Shown: positions 52,697 to 61,368 of the stretch, in pieces
Numbering within the stretch: position 1 is the stretch's first letter
How the letters are laid out: each line of letters starts with the position of its first letter
Assembly (NCBI GenBank): GCA_019310385.1
Contig: JAFDEK010000023.1
Coordinates: forward strand, 1-61,368
Reading direction: 5' to 3'
From: Deltaproteobacteria bacterium
GTDB lineage: Bacteria > Myxococcota_A > UBA9160 > UBA4427
Length of the DNA stretch: 61,368 bases
The notes under the pieces: generated by a model
Seen by the model: only the letters and a program-made list of their open reading frames with translations
What the model was told of the DNA's origin: nothing
Database searches by the model: none
Position numbers and translations under genes: made by a program

Positions 52697-53033
52697 GTAC
52701 GGCCTGTGGTATTTATGAGATCCCCCCTGCTTCGAGTCGTTGTACTGGTCGTAGTACCAGCTACCCGCCTCGGAGTCCCCGTTCGGATGTCCGGGATTCA
52801 CTCTCGGTAGCCTCCGAGGCCTTTCGAGGCCCGGTGGTTGGAACGGTGCCGAAAGCGTCCTTCCGGGACATCCAGAACATCGATGCGTGGAACACCGGGC
52901 CGCCTCCACCCAGGCCCGGGAACAGAAGACCGCCAAGCGGTGGCGGACTTCGGGTACGATGTTCCGTGTCCGGAGAGGCCAGCGCGACCGTGGCTTGGGA
53001 GCCTCGGCGGGCTCCCTGGGGGAAAGGGATCGG
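52697..53033. other. 337-bp intergenic region upstream of smc
   Basis: No gene is supported here. The smc frame stays open back to 52887, but those residues look unlike protein. A small 5-bp inverted repeat occurs near 52745-52760 ('ctggt'...'accag'). I see no convincing promoter pair; 'ggggaaagggat' just before 53034 is the smc SD. Confidence 0.6.
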
Positions 53034-56000
53034 GTGCGAATCAAATCTCTTCAGCTTCACGGGTTCAAGTCCTTCGTCGACAAGACGGTCTTCACCTTCG
53101 AAGACGGGGTCACCGCCGTGGTGGGGCCCAACGGCTGCGGCAAGTCCAACGTCGTCGACGCCATCCGCTGGGTGATGGGCGAGCAGTCTCCCCGGCGCCT
53201 GCGCGGCAAGGGGATGGACGACGTCATCTTCGCCGGCTCGGAGACCCGTCCCGCCATCGGCATGGCGGAGGTGCTGCTCACCTTCGACAACAGCGACGGA
53301 CAGGCGCCCGGGGCCTTCGCAGACTACGGCGAGATCCAGATCACCCGCCGGCTCTACCGCTCCGGCGAGTCCGAGTACCTGCTCAACAAGACCCCCTGCC
53401 GCATGCGGGACGTTCACGACTTCTTCCGGGACACCGGCATCGGGGTGAAGGGCTACACCATCGTCGAGCAGGGGCGCATCGCCGAAATCGTGTCCGCCAA
53501 AGCCGAGGAGCGCAGGGCCCTCATCGAGGAAGCGGCCGGCATCAGCAAGTACAAGGCCCGCCGGCGCCAGGCCGAGAGCAAGATCGCCTCGACGGAGCAG
53601 AACCTCACCCGGGTGAACGACGTCCTCGGGGAGATCAAGCGTCAGATCAACACCCTCGAGCGCCAGGCCCGCAAGGCGGGGCGCTACAAGCGACTGAACG
53701 AGACCCAGCGCATCCTCGAGCTCTCCATCGCGGCCGACGAGCGCCGGGAGCTGTTGGCCGTCGTCGAGAATGCCGACGGACGCCTGCGCACCCTCCAGGA
53801 GCAGGTGACCGCCCTCGAGGCCCAATTGGCCGAGCGCGAGCTCGCGGTCGAGCAACGGCGCATCGAGCTCGCCGAGGCCGAGAAGGCGGTGAGCCGGGGC
53901 GCCGAAACCCTCTACGGCCTGCGCAGCGACATCAAGGGGCTCGAGGGCCAGGTGGAGCTCAACCGGCGCGAAGTGGACGGACTCGAGGCGAGCAACCAGG
54001 GCCGCGAGCAGGAGATCGTCCAGCTGAGCGAGCAGCTCGAGACCGCGCGCATCGAGGCCGAGGAGGCCGAGGCCGAGCTCGAGCGACTCGAGGGCTCCCT
54101 CGCCGGCGAGGAGTCCAGCATTGCGGCGGCCGAGAGCGAGGCCCGCCAGGCCGTCGAAGCCCTGCGCGCCCTCGAGCGCGATCGGGACAGCGCCAACGAG
54201 GGCTTCGTCGGGGTGCTGACCTCCCTGGCCCGGGTCGAAGACCGCATCTCGGCGGTTTCGGATCGCCGGAGCGAGATCGACCAGCGGCTGCGCAGCGCGG
54301 ATCGCGAGCTCGAGCTGCACCAGAGCCAGGCGCACCAGGCCGGCGAGGCCCAGAGCAGCCTCGAGGAGGGGCTCCGCAACCTCCTCTCCGAGCGCGACCG
54401 GCTGCAGGAGCAGCTGCGCAACGCCATGAAGAACCACGAGCGCTCGGGCGAGACCCTCAAGGAGCGCTCGGAGGCCCTGCGTATCGCGCGCGAACGCTAC
54501 GAGGTCCGTCGGGCGCGGCTCATCTCACTGCAGGAGGTGATCGAGCGCGGCGAGGACGTGGGCGAGGCGACCCGCCACCTCATGGAAGATGGGGGCGGGG
54601 CCCGGGAGCGCTACGGCGTGCGCGGCCTGGTGCGGGAGTTCCTGGAGGTCGATGCCGATCTCGAGACCGCCGTGGAGGCGCTGCTGGCCGAGCGTGCCGA
54701 GGCCATGGTGGTCGAGAACGCCGCCGGGGCCGTCGAGGCCATCGAGCAGCTGCGCGGCGCCGGGGCAGGGCGGGGCGTCTTCGTCGTGCAGCCCCAGGCC
54801 GAGCTGCCGGCGTCGGGCATCGTTCCCCTCGGTGAGGAGCTGATCCGCCGAGTGCGTCCCAGGGAGGGCTTCGAGGGCATGGCGCGAAGCCTGCTGAAGG
54901 ACGTCTATGTCGTGGACAGCCTCAGCCAGGTGCTCGAGACCTACGACGCCGGCAACCTTCCTGCCACCTTCGTGACCCCGGCCGGTGACGTGCTCTCCGC
55001 CGACGGCGTCGTCCGCGGCGGTGGCGAGGCGGCGGGCAGCGGGATGCTGGGCCGGCTGCGCGAGGTGCGCGAGCTCGAGGGGGAGGTCGCGGGGCTCGAG
55101 CGCGAGGCGCTGGCCTGTAATCGCGCCCACGAGACTGCCGAGCTCGAGCTCGGGCGGGCCGCGGAGGAGCTCGAGAACCTGCGCAATCGCCACCACACGG
55201 CAGTCCTCGCGGTCGCGAACCACGAAAAGGACCTCGACCGCACCTGCGAGCGGGTGAAGAACCTGGGCGAGGTTCAGGAGGGCCGCGTCGCCGAGCGCTC
55301 CGAGTTCCTCGACGAGGCCGAGGCCCTGGCCCAGGAGATCCAGCGTCTCGAGACCCAGCTCGGCTCGGGTCGTGAGGAGCGCACGGCGGGCCAGCGCCGG
55401 CTCGACAGCCTCGGGACGAAGATCAGCACCTCGGGTCGGGAGCTTTCGCGCCTCGAGACCCGGGCCACGGAGCTGCGCGTCGCCCACGGCGGCCGCGTGG
55501 AGACCCGCGACCGGCTCCAGGAGACGATGAACCGGGGCCGCAACGCGACCCGCGAGACCGGCGAGTGGATCGCGCGCCGAGAGACGGAGATCGCTGCCGC
55601 CATCGAGCGCCGGGCGACCCTCGCCGAGCAGAGCCAGCAGTGCGAGGCCGGACTTGCGGGGAAGCTGGCCGACGAGGAGCAGGCCCGGGTCGCGAACGAG
55701 CAGCAGCGAGAGACCTACGAGGCCAAGGCCGAGGAGCTGCGCGTCGTCGAGAACGAGGTGCGCGAGTGTCGCGGCGAGCTCAACGGCAGCCGCGAGGAGT
55801 CGTCGAACGCGGACCTCGCCGTGCGCGAGAGCACCCTGCGCCTGGAGCACCAGGAAGAGGGGATCCGCGAGAAGTGGGGCGTCGAGATCGCGACCTGGCA
55901 GCCGCCCTCCCTCGCAGAGCTGGAGAGCCAGGCGGGCGAGCTGGCAGGGGCCGCCGGAGGCGAGGTGGGGAGTGAGGTCGCAAGTGAGGTCGGGGGCGAG

Positions 56001-56759
56001 GCGACCGAGGAGCTCACGGACGAAGCGGGAGCCGACTCCGCCGAGTCGTCGGCGAGCGAGGCCGCCCAGGCCCTGCGCGATGCGCGCAGGAACGCCGAGC
56101 TGGTGAACCTCGATCTCGCGGAGCGCCGGCGCCACCTCGAGAAGCTGCGCAGCCAGATCCAGTCCCTGGGCGACGTGAACCTCGGCGCCATCGAGGAGCA
56201 CGAAGAGCTGGCCGAGCGCTTCCGTTTCCTCTCCGAGCAGAAGGAGGATCTCGAGGGGACGATCCACTCCCTGCGCGAGGCCATTGCGCGCATCAACCGC
56301 ACCAGCCGCAAGCGCTTCCGGGACACCTTCGAGGCGGTGAGCAAGTGCTTCTCGGAGAACTTCCCGCGCCTCTTCGGCGGCGGTCGGGCGAGCCTCATGC
56401 TCACCGAGGCCGATGACATCCTCGAGGCCGGCGTCGACATCATGGCGATGCCGCCCGGCAAGCGGAACCAGATCGTCAATCTGCTCTCGGGCGGGGAGAA
56501 GACCATGACCGCCCTGGCGCTGCTCATGGCCATCTTCCAGGTGCGGCCCTCGCCCTTCTTCCTCCTCGACGAAGTGGACGCGGCCCTCGACGACGCCAAC
56601 GTGGGGCGCTTCAACCAGCTCATCACCGAGCTCGCCCGGGAGTCCCAGTTCCTGGTCATCACCCACAACAAGCGCACCATCGAGGTGGCCGACATCCTCT
56701 ACGGCGTCACCATGGAGCAGAAGGGTGTGAGCAAGCTGGTGAGCGTGGCGCTGAGCTGA
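53034..56759 (+). CDS. smc: Chromosome segregation ATPase SMC
   Basis: SMC organises and compacts the chromosome with ScpAB. From GTG 53034 the protein has about 1241 residues: 'MRIKSLQLHGFKSFVDKT', Walker A 'GPNGCGKSN' (about 32-40), 'RRLRGKGMDDVIFAGS', a long coiled coil, hinge (about 510-650), a second coiled coil, the signature 'LLSGGEKTM' (about 1149) and Walker B 'FFLLDEVDAALDD' (about 1176). An acidic low-complexity insert built on EV/SE repeats (about residues 972-1010, near 55950-56065) interrupts the returning coiled coil. scpA and scpB are not adjacent. Confidence 0.96.
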   Translation: MRIKSLQLHGFKSFVDKTVFTFEDGVTAVVGPNGCGKSNVVDAIRWVMGEQSPRRLRGKGMDDVIFAGSETRPAIGMAEVLLTFDNSDGQAPGAFADYGEIQITRRLYRSGESEYLLNKTPCRMRDVHDFFRDTGIGVKGYTIVEQGRIAEIVSAKAEERRALIEEAAGISKYKARRRQAESKIASTEQNLTRVNDVLGEIKRQINTLERQARKAGRYKRLNETQRILELSIAADERRELLAVVENADGRLRTLQEQVTALEAQLAERELAVEQRRIELAEAEKAVSRGAETLYGLRSDIKGLEGQVELNRREVDGLEASNQGREQEIVQLSEQLETARIEAEEAEAELERLEGSLAGEESSIAAAESEARQAVEALRALERDRDSANEGFVGVLTSLARVEDRISAVSDRRSEIDQRLRSADRELELHQSQAHQAGEAQSSLEEGLRNLLSERDRLQEQLRNAMKNHERSGETLKERSEALRIARERYEVRRARLISLQEVIERGEDVGEATRHLMEDGGGARERYGVRGLVREFLEVDADLETAVEALLAERAEAMVVENAAGAVEAIEQLRGAGAGRGVFVVQPQAELPASGIVPLGEELIRRVRPREGFEGMARSLLKDVYVVDSLSQVLETYDAGNLPATFVTPAGDVLSADGVVRGGGEAAGSGMLGRLREVRELEGEVAGLEREALACNRAHETAELELGRAAEELENLRNRHHTAVLAVANHEKDLDRTCERVKNLGEVQEGRVAERSEFLDEAEALAQEIQRLETQLGSGREERTAGQRRLDSLGTKISTSGRELSRLETRATELRVAHGGRVETRDRLQETMNRGRNATRETGEWIARRETEIAAAIERRATLAEQSQQCEAGLAGKLADEEQARVANEQQRETYEAKAEELRVVENEVRECRGELNGSREESSNADLAVRESTLRLEHQEEGIREKWGVEIATWQPPSLAELESQAGELAGAAGGEVGSEVASEVGGEATEELTDEAGADSAESSASEAAQALRDARRNAELVNLDLAERRRHLEKLRSQIQSLGDVNLGAIEEHEELAERFRFLSEQKEDLEGTIHSLREAIARINRTSRKRFRDTFEAVSKCFSENFPRLFGGGRASLMLTEADDILEAGVDIMAMPPGKRNQIVNLLSGGEKTMTALALLMAIFQVRPSPFFLLDEVDAALDDANVGRFNQLITELARESQFLVITHNKRTIEVADILYGVTMEQKGVSKLVSVALS

Positions 56760-56778
56760 CACCTCAGCCCTTGCTGAG
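56750..56778. terminator. Competing hairpins at the convergent smc / wax ester synthase ends
   Basis: 'gctgag' (56750), 'ctcagc' (56763) and 'gctgag' (56773) can pair in two exclusive ways across the 4-nt gap between the convergent genes. No T-run follows on either strand, so termination is only a guess. Confidence 0.25.
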
Positions 56779-58137
56779 AAGCTCCTCGATCCCGGCTCCG
56801 ATGCCCTCGGCCAGCACTTCGATGTCGGGCGCGCCGTCGTAGTCACCGGTGACGCCGAAGGTGAGCTGCCCCGCGTAGGAGAAGATCGCGATCCCCACCC
56901 GGATGGAGACCGCCAGGGGCACGTAGGGGTAGGCAGTCAGCATGGGGCGTCCCGCCGCGTACAGGGTGCGCTGGGGGCCCGGGACATTGGTGGTGACGGT
57001 CTGCACGCTGTGCTGCTCGACGTCCGCGAAGAGCCGGCCCGCGAGGGCGAGCAGCATCGGGGGCGCGAAGCCCGTCAGCGCGGTGAGGGTCTCGGCGGCG
57101 ACGGCCTGATGGTGTGCCTTGAGGTGCTTCATCTGTTCGCGGATCGCACCCAGCCGTTCCAGGGGATCTTCGATTCCGACCGGTAGCTCGGCAAAGATGG
57201 CGGCCACGCGGTTGTTGTAGCTGCCGCGCTCGTCCCGACGACGGACCGACACGGGAACCAGGGTGCGCACGACCCGATCCTCCACCTCCTCGTCGCGGGA
57301 GAGCAGCAGCGCACGGAAGCCGCGAGTGATGGCCGCGAGGACGATGTCGTTCACGGTGCCACCGTGGGCTTCGCGGATGCGCTTGACCTCGGACAGGGTG
57401 GTCTCGGACCAGCACCATCGGCGGTGGGGTCCGATGGGGCCGTTGAGGGAGGAGTCGAGCTCGGAGTCGCTGAGGCGGCTGAAGCTCCCCAGCCCGTCGC
57501 CGAGCTCAGAGAGGGTGCGCAGGGCGCGTCGCGGCGCTTCGACGGCCGTACGCAGGGCGGCGAAGGCCTCGCGAGGACTCGAGAGCTTCTCTTGAATTGC
57601 GTCGCCGAGCAGCTCGAGCGCCGAGGGCGGCGGCGCGGCACGCCACCAGTGCGGCGCCGGATGCTCGCGGTCGGGCTCGTCGTCCATGATGACGCTCAGC
57701 AGATCGGTGCCCGCGATGCCGTCCACCATGGAGTGGTGGACTTTCGAGAGAATCGCCCAACGCTCCTTCTCGAGGCCCTCGACCACCCACATCTCCCAGA
57801 GCGGCTTCGCGCGATCCAGCTGCTGTGACATCACGCGACCCACCAGGGTGCGCAGCTGCGAGCCGGCGCCCGGCGAGGGCAGCGCGCTGTGGCGCACGTG
57901 GTAGCGCAGGTTGAAGTGGGGATCGTCGCACCAGATGGGCCGGCCGATCTCGAAGGGCACGAAGCGTACCCGCTGTCGATAACGCGGAACGAGGTGGAGC
58001 TTCGACGAGACCATCTCCTCGATCTCGTCGTGGTGGGGCGCCGGGCCCTCGAAAATCGCCACGACCCCGATGTGCATGGGGTTGCACTCGTTCTCGATGT
58101 AGAGGAAAGAAGTGTCCTGTGCGCTGAGCCGGTCCAT
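56764..58137 (-). CDS. Wax ester synthase / diacylglycerol acyltransferase (WS/DGAT)
   Basis: The enzyme makes wax esters or triacylglycerol from acyl-CoA. About 457 residues: N-terminal 'MDRLSAQDTSFLYIENE', the catalytic HHxxxDG motif 'HHSMVDG' (His134, His135, Asp139), 'GGTVNDIVLAAITRGFRALL' and 'VTTNVPGPQRTLYAAG'. The ATG at 58137 follows 'gggagg' with a 5-nt spacer; the open frame further upstream is not coding. WS/DGATs are common in actinobacteria and in some marine and deltaproteobacterial lineages. A methyltransferase-like gene and an SDR lie upstream on the same strand. Confidence 0.93.
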   Translation of the reverse strand: MDRLSAQDTSFLYIENECNPMHIGVVAIFEGPAPHHDEIEEMVSSKLHLVPRYRQRVRFVPFEIGRPIWCDDPHFNLRYHVRHSALPSPGAGSQLRTLVGRVMSQQLDRAKPLWEMWVVEGLEKERWAILSKVHHSMVDGIAGTDLLSVIMDDEPDREHPAPHWWRAAPPPSALELLGDAIQEKLSSPREAFAALRTAVEAPRRALRTLSELGDGLGSFSRLSDSELDSSLNGPIGPHRRWCWSETTLSEVKRIREAHGGTVNDIVLAAITRGFRALLLSRDEEVEDRVVRTLVPVSVRRRDERGSYNNRVAAIFAELPVGIEDPLERLGAIREQMKHLKAHHQAVAAETLTALTGFAPPMLLALAGRLFADVEQHSVQTVTTNVPGPQRTLYAAGRPMLTAYPYVPLAVSIRVGIAIFSYAGQLTFGVTGDYDGAPDIEVLAEGIGAGIEELLSKG

Positions 58138-58232
58138 CGGGGCCTCCCGATCGATTCCCGTATTGGGCGACGCCTTCATGATAGTGCGTCGGCTCGCCGG
58201 GATCTTGCCCTGGGGAAGGCCTTGGCAGGGCG

Positions 58233-59126
58233 CTAGAGCAGCGTGACCAGGGCGATCTTGGTCGGGCCGCCGTAGCGGGCCTTGGTGGCGAAGTTGTTCG
58301 CGAGCTTGTCGACGAGGGGGAAGTTCGCGTAGCTGCGCACCCTGGAACGGGCGGCGCGCCAGGCCGGCAGGTCGACCCGGACCCGGTAGCTCAGGTTCGC
58401 GTGGATCCACTCGATCTCTTCTCCCTCCGAGAAGAGGTCCGAGAGCGCATCATCGAAGAGCATGTCGACGGTGGGGACGATGGTGTCGGTCTCCTGAAAG
58501 ATGTGGTAGACGGGCAGATTGTCGTCGAAGATCAGCGTGCCGAAGCCGCGCGCCCGTGCTTCCTCGATGCGCCGCATGTGGCTGACATGGTCGTCGAAGA
58601 AGGCCAGGGCCCTGCGCCCGTCGAGGTTGCCGAAGTCGTGGCCCGACCAGTCCTGCTCGTGGTACTGGATGCTCGTGTCGCTGTACTTGCGATTCGAGAG
58701 GTCGACATCGAAGGCGTGAAACTCGGCCAGCGGGCAGGCCTGCCTCAGCACCCACGAGGTCTGGCCTCGCCAGACGCCGCTCTCTACGATCAGCTCCGGC
58801 TGCAGGAGGCGACCGGTGACGTAGAGCCAGAAGAGGTTCTCGAAGCCGCTGCCCCCGGCGTTGCTGGGGATGGGGCGCTCTTCGAAGACGCGGAAGAAGT
58901 CCGCCACGATCCCGTCGAGCTCCCCGGCCCGGCCTTCGCACTTGTCGCCGTACTTGTCGCCGAAGAAATCGGCGAAGAAGCGGTTGGCGACCCGGGCCGC
59001 CTCGCGGATGGCCAGCTCCCGGATGGCGGGCGTCAGCATTTCGGAGTGCAGCGTGGCCGGATCCACGGGCAGCCCCAGGATTCGATAGCGCACGAAACGC
59101 AGCAGCCTGCCCGGATAGGACCTCAT
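58233..59126 (-). CDS. Class I methyltransferase-like protein
   Basis: The 297-residue protein has a methyltransferase-like core: 'ELIVESGVWRGQTSWVLRQA' (motif I-like GxxxGxTS), 'FHAFDVDLSN' and 'ALAFFDDHVSHMRRIEEA', then 'RGFGTLIFDDNLPVY'. This pattern is like the Methyltransf_24 / cephalosporin-hydroxylase-type group that acts on sugars or small molecules. No membrane segments. Substrate unknown. It stands between the SDR and the WS/DGAT with gaps of about 85-95 nt, so it may have its own promoter. Confidence 0.65.
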   Translation of the reverse strand: MRSYPGRLLRFVRYRILGLPVDPATLHSEMLTPAIRELAIREAARVANRFFADFFGDKYGDKCEGRAGELDGIVADFFRVFEERPIPSNAGGSGFENLFWLYVTGRLLQPELIVESGVWRGQTSWVLRQACPLAEFHAFDVDLSNRKYSDTSIQYHEQDWSGHDFGNLDGRRALAFFDDHVSHMRRIEEARARGFGTLIFDDNLPVYHIFQETDTIVPTVDMLFDDALSDLFSEGEEIEWIHANLSYRVRVDLPAWRAARSRVRSYANFPLVDKLANNFATKARYGGPTKIALVTLL

Positions 59127-59211
59127 TTCCTGCCTCTGCCTCGAGGGTCATCCCTCCAAGGCAACCTTCGGCAGCTCGAGTCCGATTTTGAAGGACTTTT
59201 CGCGGGCGCTC

Positions 59212-60042
59212 TCAGCGCCCCAGCACGAGCTTCAGCATGGGGTCGACCACCCAATCCGGCAGCACGCTCATGGCCGCACGTTGGCGGTCGGGCTTCACCG
59301 AGTACGCCGGCCAGGAATAGGAGCTGGTGAGGGCGGTGTGGACCGACTCCGCGATGATGCTCGGGTCGTTGGCCTTCTCCTGCTCGTGCACGGTCATGCC
59401 CTTGAGCTTGGTCAGCAGGTCGTGGAAGTGGGACGATTCCTCGGCGGCGCGGGAGAAGTTGCGCTCGATGCTCGCGACCATGTCCGTCTTGAAGGGTCCG
59501 GGCTGGATCTTGATCACCGGGATGTCGAGGAACATGAGCTCCCGTCTCAGGGAGTCCGAGTAGGCCTCGATGGCGTGCTTGCTCATCGCATAGGCGCCGT
59601 TGAAGGGCATGCCGCTCTGCCAGCCCGTCTCGGAGCTGATGTTGACGATGCGCCCCTTGCGGGCGAGCACCATGGGAAAGAACACCTGGTTGACCCGAAA
59701 GGTCCCCATGACGTTGACCTCGAGGACCCGGGCGAGGGCCTGCTCCTCGATCTCGACCATGGAGCCCACCGCCAGGATGCCCGCGAAGTTCACCACCCCG
59801 TCGAGGCCGTCGACCTGGGTCGCCACGGAGTCCGCGGCGGCCTGCACGCTCTCCCGGCTGGTCACGTCGACATGTACCGGAGTGATGTTCTTCTCCTTCC
59901 CGATCACCTCGAGGGCCTCCTCGACGAAGTCGGCGGCAAATACCTGCCAGTCTCGCTCGGCGAGGTAGCGCGCTGTCGCACCTCCCAGTCCGCCGGCGCC
60001 ACCGGTGATGAAAACGGTCTGCTGGGTCTTCTTGCTCGTCAT
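59212..60042 (-). CDS. Short-chain dehydrogenase/reductase
   Basis: A classical SDR of about 276 residues: NAD(P) motif 'TGGAGGLG' (14-21), 'VVNFAGI' (a variant of NNAG, about 84-90), Ser137 ('NISSETG') and the catalytic Tyr151/Lys155 ('YAMSK'). The ATG at 60042 follows 'caggag' with a 6-nt spacer; the longer upstream ORF is not coding. The C-terminal 'SYSWPAYSVKPDRQR' is typical of lipid or steroid SDRs. Together with the WS/DGAT it hints at fatty alcohol or neutral lipid metabolism (inference). Confidence 0.9.
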   Translation of the reverse strand: MTSKKTQQTVFITGGAGGLGGATARYLAERDWQVFAADFVEEALEVIGKEKNITPVHVDVTSRESVQAAADSVATQVDGLDGVVNFAGILAVGSMVEIEEQALARVLEVNVMGTFRVNQVFFPMVLARKGRIVNISSETGWQSGMPFNGAYAMSKHAIEAYSDSLRRELMFLDIPVIKIQPGPFKTDMVASIERNFSRAAEESSHFHDLLTKLKGMTVHEQEKANDPSIIAESVHTALTSSYSWPAYSVKPDRQRAAMSVLPDWVVDPMLKLVLGR

Positions 60043-60325
60043 GGCGATCTCCTGAGGCCTGGCCGCCTTCCTCGTCGCTGTGCCGATACCGGCGGGGCCG
60101 CCGCGGAGAACTCCAGCGGCGGCCCGGGCGTGAGACGGTAGACCCAGGGTACCGCCCCGTGCGGCACGCGGCTGTCTGCGGGCCGACATTCGCCGGGTCG
60201 CGAGCTCGGCGGGCTCAGGGGTCGGCCCAGCCGTCCGCGAGGCGAAGTCGCTGCCCCTCGCGCTACCATGAGCGAGCCGGCGAATCTCGCCGGGCGGCAT
60301 TGGGGATGCTCCTCATCCCGATTTC

Positions 60326-61368
60326 GTGCTTCTGCACTCGATCGGAGCTGTGCTGGCCATCGTCGCGAATCATCGCTATTCGGCGTCCATCGGCGTGGCT
60401 GTGCTTCTCGCCTCCGCAGCCGTGATCTTCGTTCTCGATCTGCGTTTTCTGCCCCGGCACAGCCCTGGCTTCGGCTATGCGGCGGTGGTGCTCATTGCGC
60501 TGTGGCTGCCCTGGCGCCGGTCGTCGATCGCGGTGGCCCTGGCTCTTTCTCCCTTGATCATTCTCGGCTCCTTCGCGCCGCTCTTCGAACCCGCTCCGGG
60601 GTCCGCCCGGGCCAACGTCGGAGTCGCCCTCGCGGTGGTCTGGCTCGCGGCCTTCGTCGTCGGGCGCATGGCCGAGTCCACCGCGCAGCTGGACGGGCGA
60701 ATCCGCGAACGCACCCGCGCTCTCACGAGCGCCAACGAGGCACTGCGCGTGGAGAACGCGGCGCGCCTGGAGGCCGATCGGGAGCTGAGGCGGCGGGAGG
60801 CCTACCTGCGCCAGCTCATCCAGGACGCCAATGCCGTGATCCTCGTCCTGGACCCGGTGGGTCGCATCGTCGAGTGGAACCGCGAGGCCGAGCTGATTCA
60901 CGGGGTGTCGAAGGCGGAGGCCCTGAGCCTGGAGAGCTACGCGCGTCTGGCCGGGCCGCAGACCCTGGAAGCCTCGATCGACGAGTTTCGCCGTCTGATG
61001 GAAGGCGGAGTGCCCACCAGGAACTTCGAGAATACGATCCGGCGCCCCGACGGTGAGGAACGCGTCGTGCTCTGGAGCGGCGCCGTCCTGCGCGACCCCG
61101 AGGGCGGCGTGCTCGGCGTCCTCGGCTCGGGGGTGGACGTGACCGAGCTGAAGCGCAACGAGCGGGAGCGCGAGGAGCGCCTGCGCTTCGAGGAGCTGAT
61201 CGTCGACCTCTCGGCCCGCCTCGCGGACCCCACCGTCACGGACGTGGACCCGGTGATCCACGACGGACTCCGTGGCCTGGGCGAGCTCATCGGCGCCGAT
61301 CGCTGCGGCATCGGCTTCTTCGACGAGGAGAGCGGCAAGCTGATCGGCGGCCACCTGTGGAGGGCTCC
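60326..61368 (+). CDS. Membrane PAS/GAF sensor protein, C-terminus beyond the window
   Basis: The frame is open to the window end. The first in-frame GTG is 60326 (SD weak); an ATG at 60268 is in another frame. Visible: three or four membrane spans (about residues 1-115, e.g. 'SIGVAVLLASAAVIFVLDLRF'), a coiled-coil linker with 'TRALTSANEALRVENAARLE', a PAS domain (about 160-280; 'QDANAVILVLDPVGRIVEWN', 'VLGSGVDVTELKR') and the start of a GAF domain ('VIHDGLRGLGELIGADRCG'). The fold predicts a histidine kinase or diguanylate cyclase output beyond the edge; which one cannot be told. Confidence 0.8.
   Translation, partial: MLLHSIGAVLAIVANHRYSASIGVAVLLASAAVIFVLDLRFLPRHSPGFGYAAVVLIALWLPWRRSSIAVALALSPLIILGSFAPLFEPAPGSARANVGVALAVVWLAAFVVGRMAESTAQLDGRIRERTRALTSANEALRVENAARLEADRELRRREAYLRQLIQDANAVILVLDPVGRIVEWNREAELIHGVSKAEALSLESYARLAGPQTLEASIDEFRRLMEGGVPTRNFENTIRRPDGEERVVLWSGAVLRDPEGGVLGVLGSGVDVTELKRNEREREERLRFEELIVDLSARLADPTVTDVDPVIHDGLRGLGELIGADRCGIGFFDEESGKLIGGHLWRA

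Noticed and set aside
52697..53033. A tRNA or small RNA upstream of smc
   Set aside because: No cloverleaf or T-loop pattern could be made; only a weak 5-bp inverted repeat is present.
54525..56846. A 773-codon antisense open frame over smc
   Set aside because: Shadow of the Glu/Leu-rich coiled coil of smc.
60268..61056. ATG 60268 as the start of the sensor gene
   Set aside because: It is in a different frame from the PAS and GAF coding frame and ends at 61056.
60263..61354. A 363-codon minus-strand frame opposite the sensor protein
   Set aside because: The plus-strand frame shows membrane spans, PAS and GAF domains; the minus frame shows none.

Overview
The window is GC-rich, densely packed chromosomal DNA from a Gram-negative bacterium. 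It carries lipid A, Kdo and heptose genes, the outer-membrane genes lptE, bamA and skp, lipoprotein genes lnt and lolCD, and a chemosensory-like block with HEAT, CheR and CheB proteins. Gene order (yicC-remA-gmk-rel; lptE-holA-rpsT; skp-lpxA-lpxI-oxidoreductase-lpxB-waaA-lpxK) and the use of LpxI point to the former Deltaproteobacteria (Myxococcota, Desulfobacterota, Binatota-like lineages). The exact phylum cannot be fixed from sequence alone. I see no insertion sequence, phage, CRISPR array, rRNA or tRNA. Most neighbouring genes overlap by 1-4 nt (ATGA or GTGA junctions). GTG starts are very common, and several TTG starts are backed by strong Shine-Dalgarno (SD) sequences.

Layout. 1-6390: tail of a chemosensory-type cluster: a degenerate receiver protein (cut by the left edge), a HEAT-repeat protein, CheR, CheB, a coiled-coil/GAF protein and a stand-alone receiver. 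6414-8251: lptE and holA, convergent with rpsT. 8479-11570: a TPR membrane protein and a DUF4388 protein. 11625-20352: phoH, ybeY, lnt, prfB (with a programmed +1 frameshift), lysS, a LolC-type permease with a large extra N-terminal membrane domain, and lolD. 20531-30998: bamA, skp, lpxA, lpxI, a Gfo/Idh/MocA oxidoreductase, lpxB, waaA and lpxK. This is an outer-membrane biogenesis and Kdo-lipid A block that lacks lpxD and fabZ. 30988-37451: a lipoprotein-like phosphoesterase and a KdkA-like kinase on the minus strand, then two GT9 heptosyltransferases, a GT2 enzyme and a heptose kinase. These make the LPS inner core.

37448-42867: yicC, remA, gmk and a bifunctional Rel (no rpoZ between gmk and rel), a GT2 enzyme and a small membrane protein. 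42893-48056 (minus): purM, an FAD-dependent oxidoreductase, an MsbA-type ABC exporter and a double zinc-ribbon protein. 48178-52696: a TIGR04283-like glycosyltransferase and a two-gene heterodimeric ABC exporter with one consensus and one degenerate ATP site. 53034-56759: smc. 56764-60042 (minus): a wax ester synthase/DGAT, a methyltransferase-like protein and an SDR. 60326-end: the start of a membrane PAS/GAF sensor protein.

A recurring theme is short in-frame tandem repeats (12, 15 or 18 bp) inside or at the start of otherwise conserved genes: bamA, the heptose kinase, a small membrane protein, smc, lnt, and both exporter subunits at the same structural position. This suggests active minisatellite slippage in this genome. 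Everything here is read by eye; no database or structure search was run.
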